A DNA stretch of 7,583 nt. Origin: Acidobacteriota bacterium. Lineage in GTDB: Bacteria; Acidobacteriota; Blastocatellia; Pyrinomonadales; Pyrinomonadaceae. Of the stretch, positions 1 through 5,984 are shown one piece after another. The position numbers were made by a program, and so were the translations under genes. The notes below the pieces were generated by a model. The model had not been told where the DNA came from. It made no database searches and saw nothing but the letters and a program-made list of their open reading frames with translations. Each line of letters begins with the position of its first letter. Position 1 is the first letter of the stretch. Location of the stretch: contig JAIVJP010000039.1 of the NCBI GenBank assembly GCA_020199975.1, forward strand, positions 1 to 7,583. The letters run 5' to 3'.

Positions 1-10
1 ATGTCACCTC

Positions 11-18
11 GGAAAGGA
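11..18 (+). promoter_or_regulatory. Ribosome binding site of the esterase gene
   Basis: GGAAAGGA ends 4 nt before the ATG at 23. It supports that start over the ATG at position 1, which is in a different frame. Confidence 0.6.
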
Positions 19-22
19 CTGT

Positions 23-757
23 ATGGAACGCAGGACCACAGCCTGGTTTAGTCCCAACTTGAATATGGAAATGCCACTCGTGGCCTATGGGCATGCCGGA
101 CAGCCACTCTTGATGTTGCCCACGGCCGCAGCCGACTATCTTGAGTACGAACGGTTTCATATGGTTGACGCCATAAGGCCGCACATCGAAAGTGGATGGA
201 TTCGTGCCTATTCAATCAATAGCGTGAATCGCTATAGCCTTCTTAATGAACAGATGCCATCGCACCTAAAGGCCGAACTCCTAACGCGTTTCGACCGCTA
301 CATCGTGGATGAACTACTGCCCGCAATTCGAAGAGACAGTGGCCAGCCAGATGCGAAGCCTCTCACCACGGGCGCGAGCCTCGGCGCCTTTCTGGCGGCC
401 AATGTTTACTTCAAACATCCGGATCAGTTTCGCGGTGTGATTGCCATGAGCGGCAGTTACGATGTGAGGTCCTACCTCAAAGACTTCTATGACGACAATG
501 TCTATTTTAACAATCCGTTAGACTATCTACCAAATCTGAACGACGACTACTATCTACCGCTGCTGCAAAAAGCCGACTCTATCTTCATCATGTCCGGTCA
601 GGGTTCGTACGAGGCGCCTGAGCGCAGCCGCCATCTCTCCGACATTCTAAAGTCGAAGGGAATTCCTCACACGCTGGACCTTTGGGGTCCAGATGTTAAC
701 CACGACTGGCCGTGGTGGCGAAGGATGCTTCCATATGCCTTGGATACGCTGGTGTAA
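23..757 (+). CDS. Putative serine esterase, alpha/beta-hydrolase fold
   Basis: A 244-residue protein that reads as a small cytoplasmic esterase. I see no signal peptide. The nucleophile elbow is G-A-S-L-G with Ser119, after a stretch ending in PLTTG, and is followed by a helix (AFLAANVYFKHPDQF) and the strand VIAMSGSYD, as in Fes/EstD-type esterases. The C-terminal segment has GIPHTLDLWG and then N-H-D-W-P-W-W, so His227 is the likely catalytic histidine. The acid is probably Glu197 or Glu200 in the GQGSYEAPERS stretch, by analogy with related esterases; this is inferred. The ATG at 23 has a good Shine-Dalgarno (GGAAAGGA, 11-18) and the length suits a complete single-domain protein. The substrate cannot be told from sequence. 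It converges on the PBP1A gene and nothing upstream of it is visible. Confidence 0.85.
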   Translation: MERRTTAWFSPNLNMEMPLVAYGHAGQPLLMLPTAAADYLEYERFHMVDAIRPHIESGWIRAYSINSVNRYSLLNEQMPSHLKAELLTRFDRYIVDELLPAIRRDSGQPDAKPLTTGASLGAFLAANVYFKHPDQFRGVIAMSGSYDVRSYLKDFYDDNVYFNNPLDYLPNLNDDYYLPLLQKADSIFIMSGQGSYEAPERSRHLSDILKSKGIPHTLDLWGPDVNHDWPWWRRMLPYALDTLV

Positions 758-770
758 GCGGAAAAGAAAC

Positions 771-938
771 ATTTCCATTTTCCATTTCGCATTTCTCATT
801 AGCCATTTCATCCCGAACCCCGACTGGTCAGGTTAAATGCCAGTTTCAAATGTAAAAGTAGAATGGTGGATCCCGGCAGTAAGAGGTTCCGGCAAGCAAT
901 GAGCAATTATGAGACAATGACAAATGGAAAATGGAAAA
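771..938. repeat. Inverted pair of ATTTCC-type short repeats in gene-free spacer
   Basis: The left arm at 771-787 is ATTTCCATTTTCCATTT. The right arm at 922-938 is AAATGGAAAATGGAAAA, its reverse complement at 16 of 17 positions. Around each arm the pattern decays into looser copies (CATTTCTCATT and GCCATTTCA on the left, GGAAAATGAAAG on the right). About 130 bp between the arms show no gene, RNA or promoter I can recognise. The pair occupies most of the 300-bp gap between the convergent esterase and PBP1A genes. It resembles a small non-coding intergenic repeat element; whether it is mobile cannot be seen. The short minus-strand reading frame across it is low-complexity and not a gene. Confidence 0.6.
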
Positions 939-992
939 CGGAAAATGAAAGAATAACTCACCTCTCTGAAGTTCACAAGACCTTCCAACAAC

Positions 993-1034
993 AAAGGCGA
1001 CGATAGTGACAAGCGTCACGATCGTCGCGCCTTT
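993..1034 (-). terminator. Hairpin terminator downstream of PBP1A, possibly bidirectional
   Basis: A long hairpin with arms AAAGGC-GACGATAGTGAC (993-1010) and GTCACGATCGTC-GC-GCCTTT (1015-1034), a 4-nt loop (AAGC), one mismatch and a 2-nt bulge. It begins 24 nt past the PBP1A stop codon. On the minus strand the stem closes with GCCTTTG followed by TTGTTGG, a weak T-rich tail. On the plus strand the closing arm ends in CCTTT. Its place between two convergent genes fits a shared terminator. Confidence 0.6.
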
Positions 1035-1057
1035 CAAGCTCTTATTCCATTACCCGA

Positions 1058-3595
1058 CTAAGGTTCGTCGTCGCCCTTCTTCCCTTTCTTCTTCTGAGGT
1101 TCCACCTCGCGTGGGCGCGTGGTCGGTGGGGGTGGCTCGGCTTCGGGCGCAGCCGTTTCAGGCTTCGGGGGCGCTACGGCGGATTGATACTCCGTCTTTG
1201 GTGGCGGAGGCAGTGTTAGTTGCTCTAACTTCGGTTCGGTATCGATCGTTACCGTACTTTCATCGGCTCCTTCAGTTTCGGCATCCGCGGCGAGTTGGGC
1301 TCGTTCAGCTGCTAGTTCACGCTGGCGCTGACGGAAAAGCTCTCTCATGTCTTCAGGCATTGACGGTGCCTTATCGAAGTTCTCCTTAGGTTTATCCTTC
1401 AGAAAAGGCTTCATGAAATTAATGAAGAAAGGTAGCGCGCCCACGCCTCCGGTCATACCGCTTCCGAGATCTTTTTTCTTGCCCGGATAGCCCATCCAGA
1501 TACCCGTCACATAGGTCGGCGTGTAACCAATAAACCAGACGTCAGTATGATCGTTTACGGTGCCCGTCTTACCGGCAACCGGAACTCCGAGCGAGCGGGC
1601 GGCGGTGGCAGTGCCAGACTCCACTACTCCCCGCATCATCGAAACCATCGTCAACGCCACATACTCGTTCATCACTTTGTATGTAGTCTTTTCCCAATCC
1701 TCCAGGACTGCGCCATCGCGGTCCAACACCCGACGGATCATGTGTGGCTCAACGCGGATACCCTTGTTTGGGAAAGCGGAGTAGGCCGAGACCATTTGAT
1801 CCAGGGGCACTTCCGTCGCACCCAGTGCGGAAGGGAGATAAGGTGCCATGGGAACTTTTATGCCGAAGCGCCGCACCATCTGAGCTCCGGTTTGGATGCC
1901 GACGGTTTGCAGCAGGTGGACTGCGGGGATGTTCATCGATTTCGCCAACGCGACTTTCAGAGGCAAGTCGCCGTTACCAAGCGAACCATCGTAGTTGTGT
2001 GGCTTCCAGGAGCCAATGCTGATCGGTGCGCCGCTGACCGGAGTGTTTGGCGTCATGCCCCATTCGACCGCAGCCGTGTAGATGAATGGCTTAAAACACG
2101 ACCCGGTCTGCCGATATGCTTGAGTTGCATTATTGAACTTGCTGGTGCTGTAGAAGTCGTACCCGCCCACCATCGTAACGATTTCGCCGGTTCTTGCATT
2201 GAGGGTCATCATCGCGCCCTGAACCGCGGGAACCTGTGAGAGATCGACTTTTAGCCGGCGCGCTTTCTTGTCCACCTCTTTAATCTCAAACTCAGCCAGG
2301 TAGCCAACTTTGAATTCATCTCTTGGTTGCCGATGTCCCCAGCCCATCTCCGTGGGCGTAACCGTGGCGGTGTAGTTGCCAAAGCGCACGGTTGCCTCAT
2401 TTTTCGCCCGATCAATCTTCATGACCAAGCCCATTAGAAAACGGCCCTCCTGGTATTCATTACCGTACCAGTCGGGGTGTTTGAAGTTATTCAATTCCTG
2501 TTGGGCGGGCGGACCGGCTCCGTTTTGTGCGGAGGTCGGAACCATCGTGTAGCTCGAACGCCATCCCCTACTACGATCGTAACGTCTGAGGCCGGCTCGG
2601 ACGACCTCATACGCCTTCTTCTGAGCTTCGACATTAATCGTGGTGTAGACCGATAACCCGCCCTGGGCCACTCGAGTCGTGTACTTGTCTTCCAAATCTT
2701 GTCTGACGTGCTCCACCGGGTAATCGAACGGGCTTGAACGCGGTTGGGATTGGTAATAGGCCGTGTCGGCAAGCTGAATGGGATTCGCTTTTGCGGCATC
2801 GACTTCGGCTTGAGTAGCGAACCCGTTCTTAGCCATCAGGTCCAAAACCAGATCTCTTCGCTCTTTCGCTTTCACGGCGTTAGCCGTCGGTGAATATTCG
2901 CTTGGTGCCTTGGGAACACCAGCTAGCAGGGCGGCCTCGCCGATCGTCAGGTCCTTCGCCTGTTTGCCGAAATAGGTCTCGGCCCCAGCCTCAATGCCGT
3001 ACGCGTTGGCGCCAAGAAAAGTGTGATTGGCGTACAACTCCATGATCTGATTCTTGGTGTAGTAGCGTTCGATCTGGAGCGCCAGCGCCCACTCATTTAC
3101 CTTGCGCTTAAGCGTTTGTTCTCGTGAAAGAAAAAGATTCTTGGCGAGCTGTTGGGTTAACGTGGATCCGCCTTCTACTTTATCAGTGGTGAGGTTTTTC
3201 CAGGTGGCCCCAATGATTCGAATCGGGTCGATCCCGACGTGATCGTAGAACCGAGCATCTTCGACTGCCAAAATCGCGTTTTTTACCAGCTGCGGAATTT
3301 CTTCGTACTTAAGAGGAATCCTTTTCTCCAGAGCAAACTCGCCGATTACTGTTTCCCCGTCGTCGGCGTAGACTCGCGTAACCACGCTGGGACGATAAGT
3401 CGCCAGGGCCGCAACTTCATTGGCGGCCCTGGAGTAATTCAGTTCATAGGCAGCAATAATGCCGGTCAGGCCCCCGGCCGCCAGGGCCAGAAGCAACACT
3501 GCCGGCAACCAGAATCCGCGCAGAAGATGCTGGCGCTCGGCGGGTGGAGCGTTAAGAACTGGGCGTGCTGAAAGCGTTCTGGAATCTTTTGCCAT
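1058..3595 (-). CDS. mrcA: Penicillin-binding protein 1A, bifunctional transglycosylase/transpeptidase
   Basis: An 845-residue class A PBP that polymerises lipid II into glycan strands and cross-links the stem peptides on the outer face of the inner membrane. A short cytoplasmic tail is followed by one membrane anchor at about 28-50. The GT51 domain shows EDxxFYxHxG with catalytic Glu112, GGSTLTQQ at 142-149, and the KxxIMELYAN motif with Glu186. The transpeptidase domain shows all three classic motifs: SxxK as S-C-F-K (Ser499, Lys502), SxN as S-M-N (553-555), and K-T-G at 676-678. The last ~90 residues are proline- and glutamate-rich, ending in a lysine-rich KKKGKKGDDEP tail, probably disordered. 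I chose the ATG at 3595 over an in-frame TTG at 3616, because AAAGAGG (3613-3607) precedes the ATG and nothing suitable precedes the TTG. It is divergent from ssrA. mrcA is also called ponA. Confidence 0.96.
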   Translation of the reverse strand: MAKDSRTLSARPVLNAPPAERQHLLRGFWLPAVLLLALAAGGLTGIIAAYELNYSRAANEVAALATYRPSVVTRVYADDGETVIGEFALEKRIPLKYEEIPQLVKNAILAVEDARFYDHVGIDPIRIIGATWKNLTTDKVEGGSTLTQQLAKNLFLSREQTLKRKVNEWALALQIERYYTKNQIMELYANHTFLGANAYGIEAGAETYFGKQAKDLTIGEAALLAGVPKAPSEYSPTANAVKAKERRDLVLDLMAKNGFATQAEVDAAKANPIQLADTAYYQSQPRSSPFDYPVEHVRQDLEDKYTTRVAQGGLSVYTTINVEAQKKAYEVVRAGLRRYDRSRGWRSSYTMVPTSAQNGAGPPAQQELNNFKHPDWYGNEYQEGRFLMGLVMKIDRAKNEATVRFGNYTATVTPTEMGWGHRQPRDEFKVGYLAEFEIKEVDKKARRLKVDLSQVPAVQGAMMTLNARTGEIVTMVGGYDFYSTSKFNNATQAYRQTGSCFKPFIYTAAVEWGMTPNTPVSGAPISIGSWKPHNYDGSLGNGDLPLKVALAKSMNIPAVHLLQTVGIQTGAQMVRRFGIKVPMAPYLPSALGATEVPLDQMVSAYSAFPNKGIRVEPHMIRRVLDRDGAVLEDWEKTTYKVMNEYVALTMVSMMRGVVESGTATAARSLGVPVAGKTGTVNDHTDVWFIGYTPTYVTGIWMGYPGKKKDLGSGMTGGVGALPFFINFMKPFLKDKPKENFDKAPSMPEDMRELFRQRQRELAAERAQLAADAETEGADESTVTIDTEPKLEQLTLPPPPKTEYQSAVAPPKPETAAPEAEPPPPTTRPREVEPQKKKGKKGDDEP

Positions 3596-3606
3596 CAAAA
3601 ACTCAA

Positions 3607-3613
3607 CCTCTTT
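3607..3613 (-). promoter_or_regulatory. Ribosome binding site deciding the PBP1A start
   Basis: AAAGAGG on the minus strand lies 11 nt before the ATG at 3595. The spacing is slightly long. It lies inside the extension that a TTG start at 3616 would give, so it argues for the shorter protein. Confidence 0.5.
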
Positions 3614-3656
3614 CAATATCTGAAACGGCTCGGGCGGCTACCCGTTTGGGCAAGTT

Positions 3657-3670
3657 CCCACCCTGGTGGG
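3657..3670. promoter_or_regulatory. Small palindrome CCCACC-CT-GGTGGG near predicted PBP1A transcript start
   Basis: Perfect 6-bp arms, CCCACC (3657-3662) and GGTGGG (3665-3670), around a 2-bp centre. It covers the place where transcription from the minus-strand -10 box at 3677-3672 would begin. It could be an operator or just a GC-rich dyad; the sequence alone does not decide. Confidence 0.35.
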
Positions 3671-3671
3671 G

Positions 3672-3696
3672 ATTATAACAAAAGCTCTGTTATAAT
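3672..3696. promoter_or_regulatory. Palindromic divergent promoter for PBP1A (-) and ssrA (+)
   Basis: ATTATAACA (3672-3680) and TGTTATAAT (3688-3696) are perfect reverse complements separated by AAAGCTC. Each arm, read outward, is an extended -10 element (TG-T-TATAAT), one per strand. The plus-strand box lies 14 nt before the first base of mature tmRNA. The minus-strand box would start a PBP1A transcript near 3665, about 70 nt before the ATG. Neither strand has a convincing -35 hexamer at the usual distance, which fits extended -10 promoters. The dyad could also bind a dimeric regulator; that part is inference. Confidence 0.65.
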
Positions 3697-3710
3697 CTCA
3701 CCTTGCAACG

Positions 3711-4101
3711 GGGGGCGACAGGCTTCGACAGGAGTCCTGGACGATCGACCGGATGCCATGCCGGGCTTCTCTATGCAGCTCGTTAAAAAGCGTAGGGAAA
3801 AACAATTGCCAATAACAATGAATTGGCTCTCGCTGCCTAATTAAGCACCGAGCGTCTCACCGCAAGTTGCTCATGCGCGCGGATTGGGATGTCACTTAGT
3901 TGAGCTGGCCCGCTCCTTCGGTCCGTGGGAGTGGGCGAGAACAAAGTCGGACTAGCTCCTGCTGAGGTTTTGTCACTTCACTGACTCGGCAGCGAGCGAA
4001 TTTTTGTCCGGCTTGCTGGACATGAAAGAGAAGTGACTAAGCATGTAGAGTCCTTCGACGTTGGCTCTTGGATCCGAGTTCAATTCTCGGCGCCTCCACC
4101 A
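3711..4101 (+). ncRNA. ssrA: Transfer-messenger RNA (tmRNA), one-piece
   Basis: tmRNA frees ribosomes stalled on broken mRNA and adds a degradation tag to the unfinished protein, working with SmpB. The 5' end GGGGGCG pairs with CGCCTCC near the 3' end (seven pairs, one G-U), followed by discriminator A and an encoded CCA ending at 4101. The T arm is CCGAG-TTCAATT-CTCGG, and the 5' part has the typical GGCTTCGACAGG. The tag frame ends A-N-N-N-E-L-A-L-A-A with TAA at 3838-3840. Read back, it is open to a TAG at 3793-3795, so the longest tag is GKTIANNNELALAA if GGA (3796) is the resume codon. The 391-nt length and uninterrupted tRNA-like ends indicate the standard form, not the two-piece form. 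Confidence 0.95.
3796..3840 (+). other. tmRNA proteolysis-tag reading frame
   Basis: Fourteen codons and a TAA stop inside ssrA: GKTIANNNELALAA. The LALAA end is the usual C-terminal degron recognised by ClpXP-type proteases. The exact resume codon is uncertain: GGA at 3796 is first after an in-frame TAG, but GCC at 3808 would give the shorter ANNNELALAA. Confidence 0.75.
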
Positions 4102-4107
4102 TCCTTT

Positions 4108-4211
4108 GAATTTCGGATTTCGAATTGCGGATTTGGGATTTGAAATCGGAATCTGAGACCCTGAGAATTGAAGTCCGAAATCCGCAATTCGAAATCCGAA
4201 ATCCGAAATTC
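4108..4211. repeat. Inverted repeat of GGATTTCG units running into murI
   Basis: The left arm at about 4108-4141 begins GAATTTCGGATTTCGAATTG. The right arm at about 4171-4211 is its reverse complement apart from one extra 8-bp unit and two mismatches near the loop. The right arm holds a visible tandem run of AAATCCGA (three units around 4192-4207). The element starts 7 nt after the tmRNA CCA end and covers the murI start. Translated, it gives the SEIRNSKSEIRNS type of peptide that such repeats often contribute to spurious or extended proteins. It has no T-run for a classical terminator, though the RNA would fold into a long stem. Confidence 0.8.
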
Positions 4212-5055
4212 GCTTCCCATTGGCATCTTTGACAGCGGCGTCGGCGGACTCACCGTCTATCGCGCCCTGCACGAACGTCTGCCGGACGAGCATTTTATTT
4301 ACCTTGGTGACACGGCGCGAGTTCCTTACGGCACCAAATCGCTTGCCACAGTTGAGCGATACGCTACCGAGAATGCAAGATTTCTGGAGTCGCACGGTAT
4401 CAAGCTTCTGGTAGTTGCCTGCAATACAGCTTCCGCCCTCGCGTTACCTGCGATTCGCGATGCTCTAAGTGTGGACGTCATTGGCGTGATCCATCCGGGT
4501 GCTCGTGCAGCTGTAGAGAGCTCAAACGGCAAGCAAATTGGAGTCATCGGGACGGAAGCAACGGTGCGGAGCGAAGCTTACCGTCGGTCGATTTCGAGCC
4601 TTGATCCGGCGGCGATAGTAATCGAGCGGGCCTGTCCTCTTTTTGTCTCACTTGCTGAAGAAGGTTGGGCCGAGACGGAGGTGGCCCGTTCAGTAGCTGA
4701 GCATTATTTGAGAGACCTGAGAAAAAGCGACCTGGGTGCACTTGTTCTGGGTTGTACCCACTACCCCATCTTGCGCGGCGTAATAAGCGATGCAGTAGGC
4801 AGAGATATTCCTTTGATTGATTCTGGCAACGCCACGGCGAACGAGGTACAGTCCCTCCTGGAAATTAGAGGACTCTCTCGTCCCAGAGCACCAAACGCGG
4901 ATCGGGTAAGACAGGTCTGCGACGACTTGGACCACTTTTACGTAACAGACGCGGCTCAACGTTTTGCCAAGGTTGCGGAAAGGTTTCTTGGCGCTGCCCC
5001 AACGGTTCTGGAGGCGGTTGAGGTGTGGGGGCACGATGAGCTTCGTACGTACTGA
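4168..5055 (+). CDS. murI: Glutamate racemase with repeat-encoded N-terminus
   Basis: Interconverts L- and D-glutamate without a cofactor, supplying D-Glu for the peptidoglycan stem peptide in the cytoplasm. The racemase begins at IGIFDSGVGGLTV (18-30) with the conserved Asp-Ser. The two catalytic cysteines are Cys85 in VACNTAS and Cys196 in LGCTHYP. The whole family fold is present up to the end. Of 295 residues, roughly the first 15 are encoded by the intergenic repeat. The only upstream in-frame start codon is TTG at 4168, just after a TGA at 4162, with no good Shine-Dalgarno. An unusual start such as ATT at 4219 would give a family-typical N-terminus but is less likely. I see no promoter of its own. 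It overlaps rph by 20 nt, so the two are probably co-transcribed. Confidence 0.93.
   Translation: MKSEIRNSKSEIRNSLPIGIFDSGVGGLTVYRALHERLPDEHFIYLGDTARVPYGTKSLATVERYATENARFLESHGIKLLVVACNTASALALPAIRDALSVDVIGVIHPGARAAVESSNGKQIGVIGTEATVRSEAYRRSISSLDPAAIVIERACPLFVSLAEEGWAETEVARSVAEHYLRDLRKSDLGALVLGCTHYPILRGVISDAVGRDIPLIDSGNATANEVQSLLEIRGLSRPRAPNADRVRQVCDDLDHFYVTDAAQRFAKVAERFLGAAPTVLEAVEVWGHDELRTY
5020..5025 (+). promoter_or_regulatory. Ribosome binding site of rph inside murI
   Basis: GAGGTG lies 10 nt before the ATG at 5036 and decides that start. The much earlier possible start at 4964 would add a 24-residue extension unlike RNase PH and would lie deeper inside murI. Confidence 0.55.
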
Positions 5056-5860
5056 TGGACGCGCCGCCGATGAGCTGCGCTCCTTAAAGATAACGCCCGG
5101 ATACCTGCCCTATGCTGAAGGCTCCGTGCTGATTCAGATGGAGCAGACGCGCGTTATCTGTTCAGCCTCAATCGAGGACCGCGTGCCACCGTTTCTGCGG
5201 AATACCGGACAGGGTTGGGTGACGGCCGAATATGCCATGCTGCCGCGCTCGACTCAGCAGCGCGTACAGCGCGAGACCGGTCGCGGCGGCCCATCCGGCC
5301 GCACCCATGAGATTCAACGGTTGATTGGACGCAGTTTGAGGGCCGTTACCGACATGAAGATTTTGGGCGAACGGACCATTACGCTGGATTGCGATGAGAT
5401 TCAACGTTTGATCGGGCGCAGTTTAAGGGCCGTTACTGACATGAAGATTCTAGGCGAACGGACTATTACGCTGGATTGCGATGTGCTGCAAGCCGACGGA
5501 GGAACTCGCACGGCTGCGATAACGGGGTCTTATGTGGCACTCGCTCTCGCCAGCAGGCGCCTTTCCAAAGCTGGAAGGATTCCCTGGAGTCTTGTCGCCA
5601 ACCAAGTGGCTGCGATCAGCGTTGGGATTGTTGACAACGCGGCCCTACTGGATTTGAAATATGACGAGGACTCCCGAGCAGAAGTCGACATGAACGTAAT
5701 TTGCACTGGTGACGGCCGCTTTATCGAGGTGCAGGGTACAGCAGAACGCCAGCCTTACACCAGAGAGCAAATGGACAAACTGCTCGACCTGGCTACTAAG
5801 GGAATTGAGCATCTCGTAGGAATTCAACGCGAAACACTGGCCCGGGCGAACCATGGCTGA
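5036..5860 (+). CDS. rph: RNase PH carrying an internal 29-residue tandem duplication
   Basis: A phosphorolytic 3'-to-5' exoribonuclease that trims tRNA and other RNA 3' ends, normally as a hexamer. Family hallmarks run in order: R-x-DGR near the N-terminus, GWVTAEYAMLPRST, GRTHEIQRLIGRSLRA, QADGGTRTA with the phosphate-binding GGTR (155-158), the SVGIVDN strand, and the acidic cluster LDLKYDEDSRAEVDMNV followed by GRFIEVQGTAE. The product is 275 residues, about 30 more than usual. The excess is explained exactly by residues 121-149 repeating residues 92-120 without a single amino-acid change. Removing one copy gives 246 residues, a normal length. The start at 5036 is supported by GAGGTG and overlaps murI by 20 nt. 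The enzyme's activity is uncertain, because the extra helix-strand unit lies directly before the phosphate-binding motif. Confidence 0.93.
   Translation: MSFVRTDGRAADELRSLKITPGYLPYAEGSVLIQMEQTRVICSASIEDRVPPFLRNTGQGWVTAEYAMLPRSTQQRVQRETGRGGPSGRTHEIQRLIGRSLRAVTDMKILGERTITLDCDEIQRLIGRSLRAVTDMKILGERTITLDCDVLQADGGTRTAAITGSYVALALASRRLSKAGRIPWSLVANQVAAISVGIVDNAALLDLKYDEDSRAEVDMNVICTGDGRFIEVQGTAERQPYTREQMDKLLDLATKGIEHLVGIQRETLARANHG
5309..5482 (+). repeat. In-frame 87-bp tandem duplication within rph
   Basis: Copy 1 at 5309-5395 and copy 2 at 5396-5482 each encode the same 29 residues, from E-I-Q-R-L-I-G-R to L-D-C-D. The DNA copies differ at 8 of 87 positions in 7 codons (CGG/CGT, ATT/ATC, GGA/GGG, TTG/TTA, ACC/ACT, TTG/CTA, ACC/ACT), and every change is synonymous. 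The junctions share a short ATG (CATGAG, GATGAG, GATGTG). Confidence 0.97.
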
Positions 5861-5984
5861 GCCGATCTCAGGGACAACTAAGCCACTCCCGCGATGCATC
5901 TGAGGTTATGTCCGGGTGCGATTTCGAACAACTCACAATACTAACTTTTGATTCCGCCGTCCGCGGATGGAGCTAATCAATAAC

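Noticed and set aside
1006..2239. Several plus-strand open frames (1006-1389, 1547-2239, 1560-1784, 1744-2022) opposite PBP1A
   Set aside because: They are antisense shadows of a fully motif-supported PBP1A gene. Their translations show no recognisable family and no good ribosome binding sites.
3596..3616. TTG start at 3616 adding seven residues to PBP1A
   Set aside because: No Shine-Dalgarno precedes it, while AAAGAGG inside the extension suits the ATG at 3595.
3973..4395. 140-residue minus-strand frame
   Set aside because: It runs through the tRNA-like end of tmRNA, the inverted repeat and the start of murI. Its SDFGFRIADFG and NPKSAIRNP stretches are repeat translations, not a protein family.
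4964..5035. Upstream start for rph at 4964
   Set aside because: The added residues do not resemble RNase PH and lie within murI coding sequence. ATG 5036 has GAGGTG in place and matches the family N-terminus.
5309..5482. Reading the two 87-bp units as part of a CRISPR or other repeat array
   Set aside because: They are directly adjacent without spacers, in frame, and encode a conserved RNase PH segment.
5856..5871. CTGAG/CTCAG hairpin at the rph stop as a terminator
   Set aside because: Only a 5-bp stem with no T-run; it overlaps the stop codon and is likely chance.
5861..5966. Promoter for the secreted protein gene
   Set aside because: AATACT near 5938 and TTGATT near 5948 resemble promoter hexamers singly, but no pair has acceptable spacing, so I do not call one.
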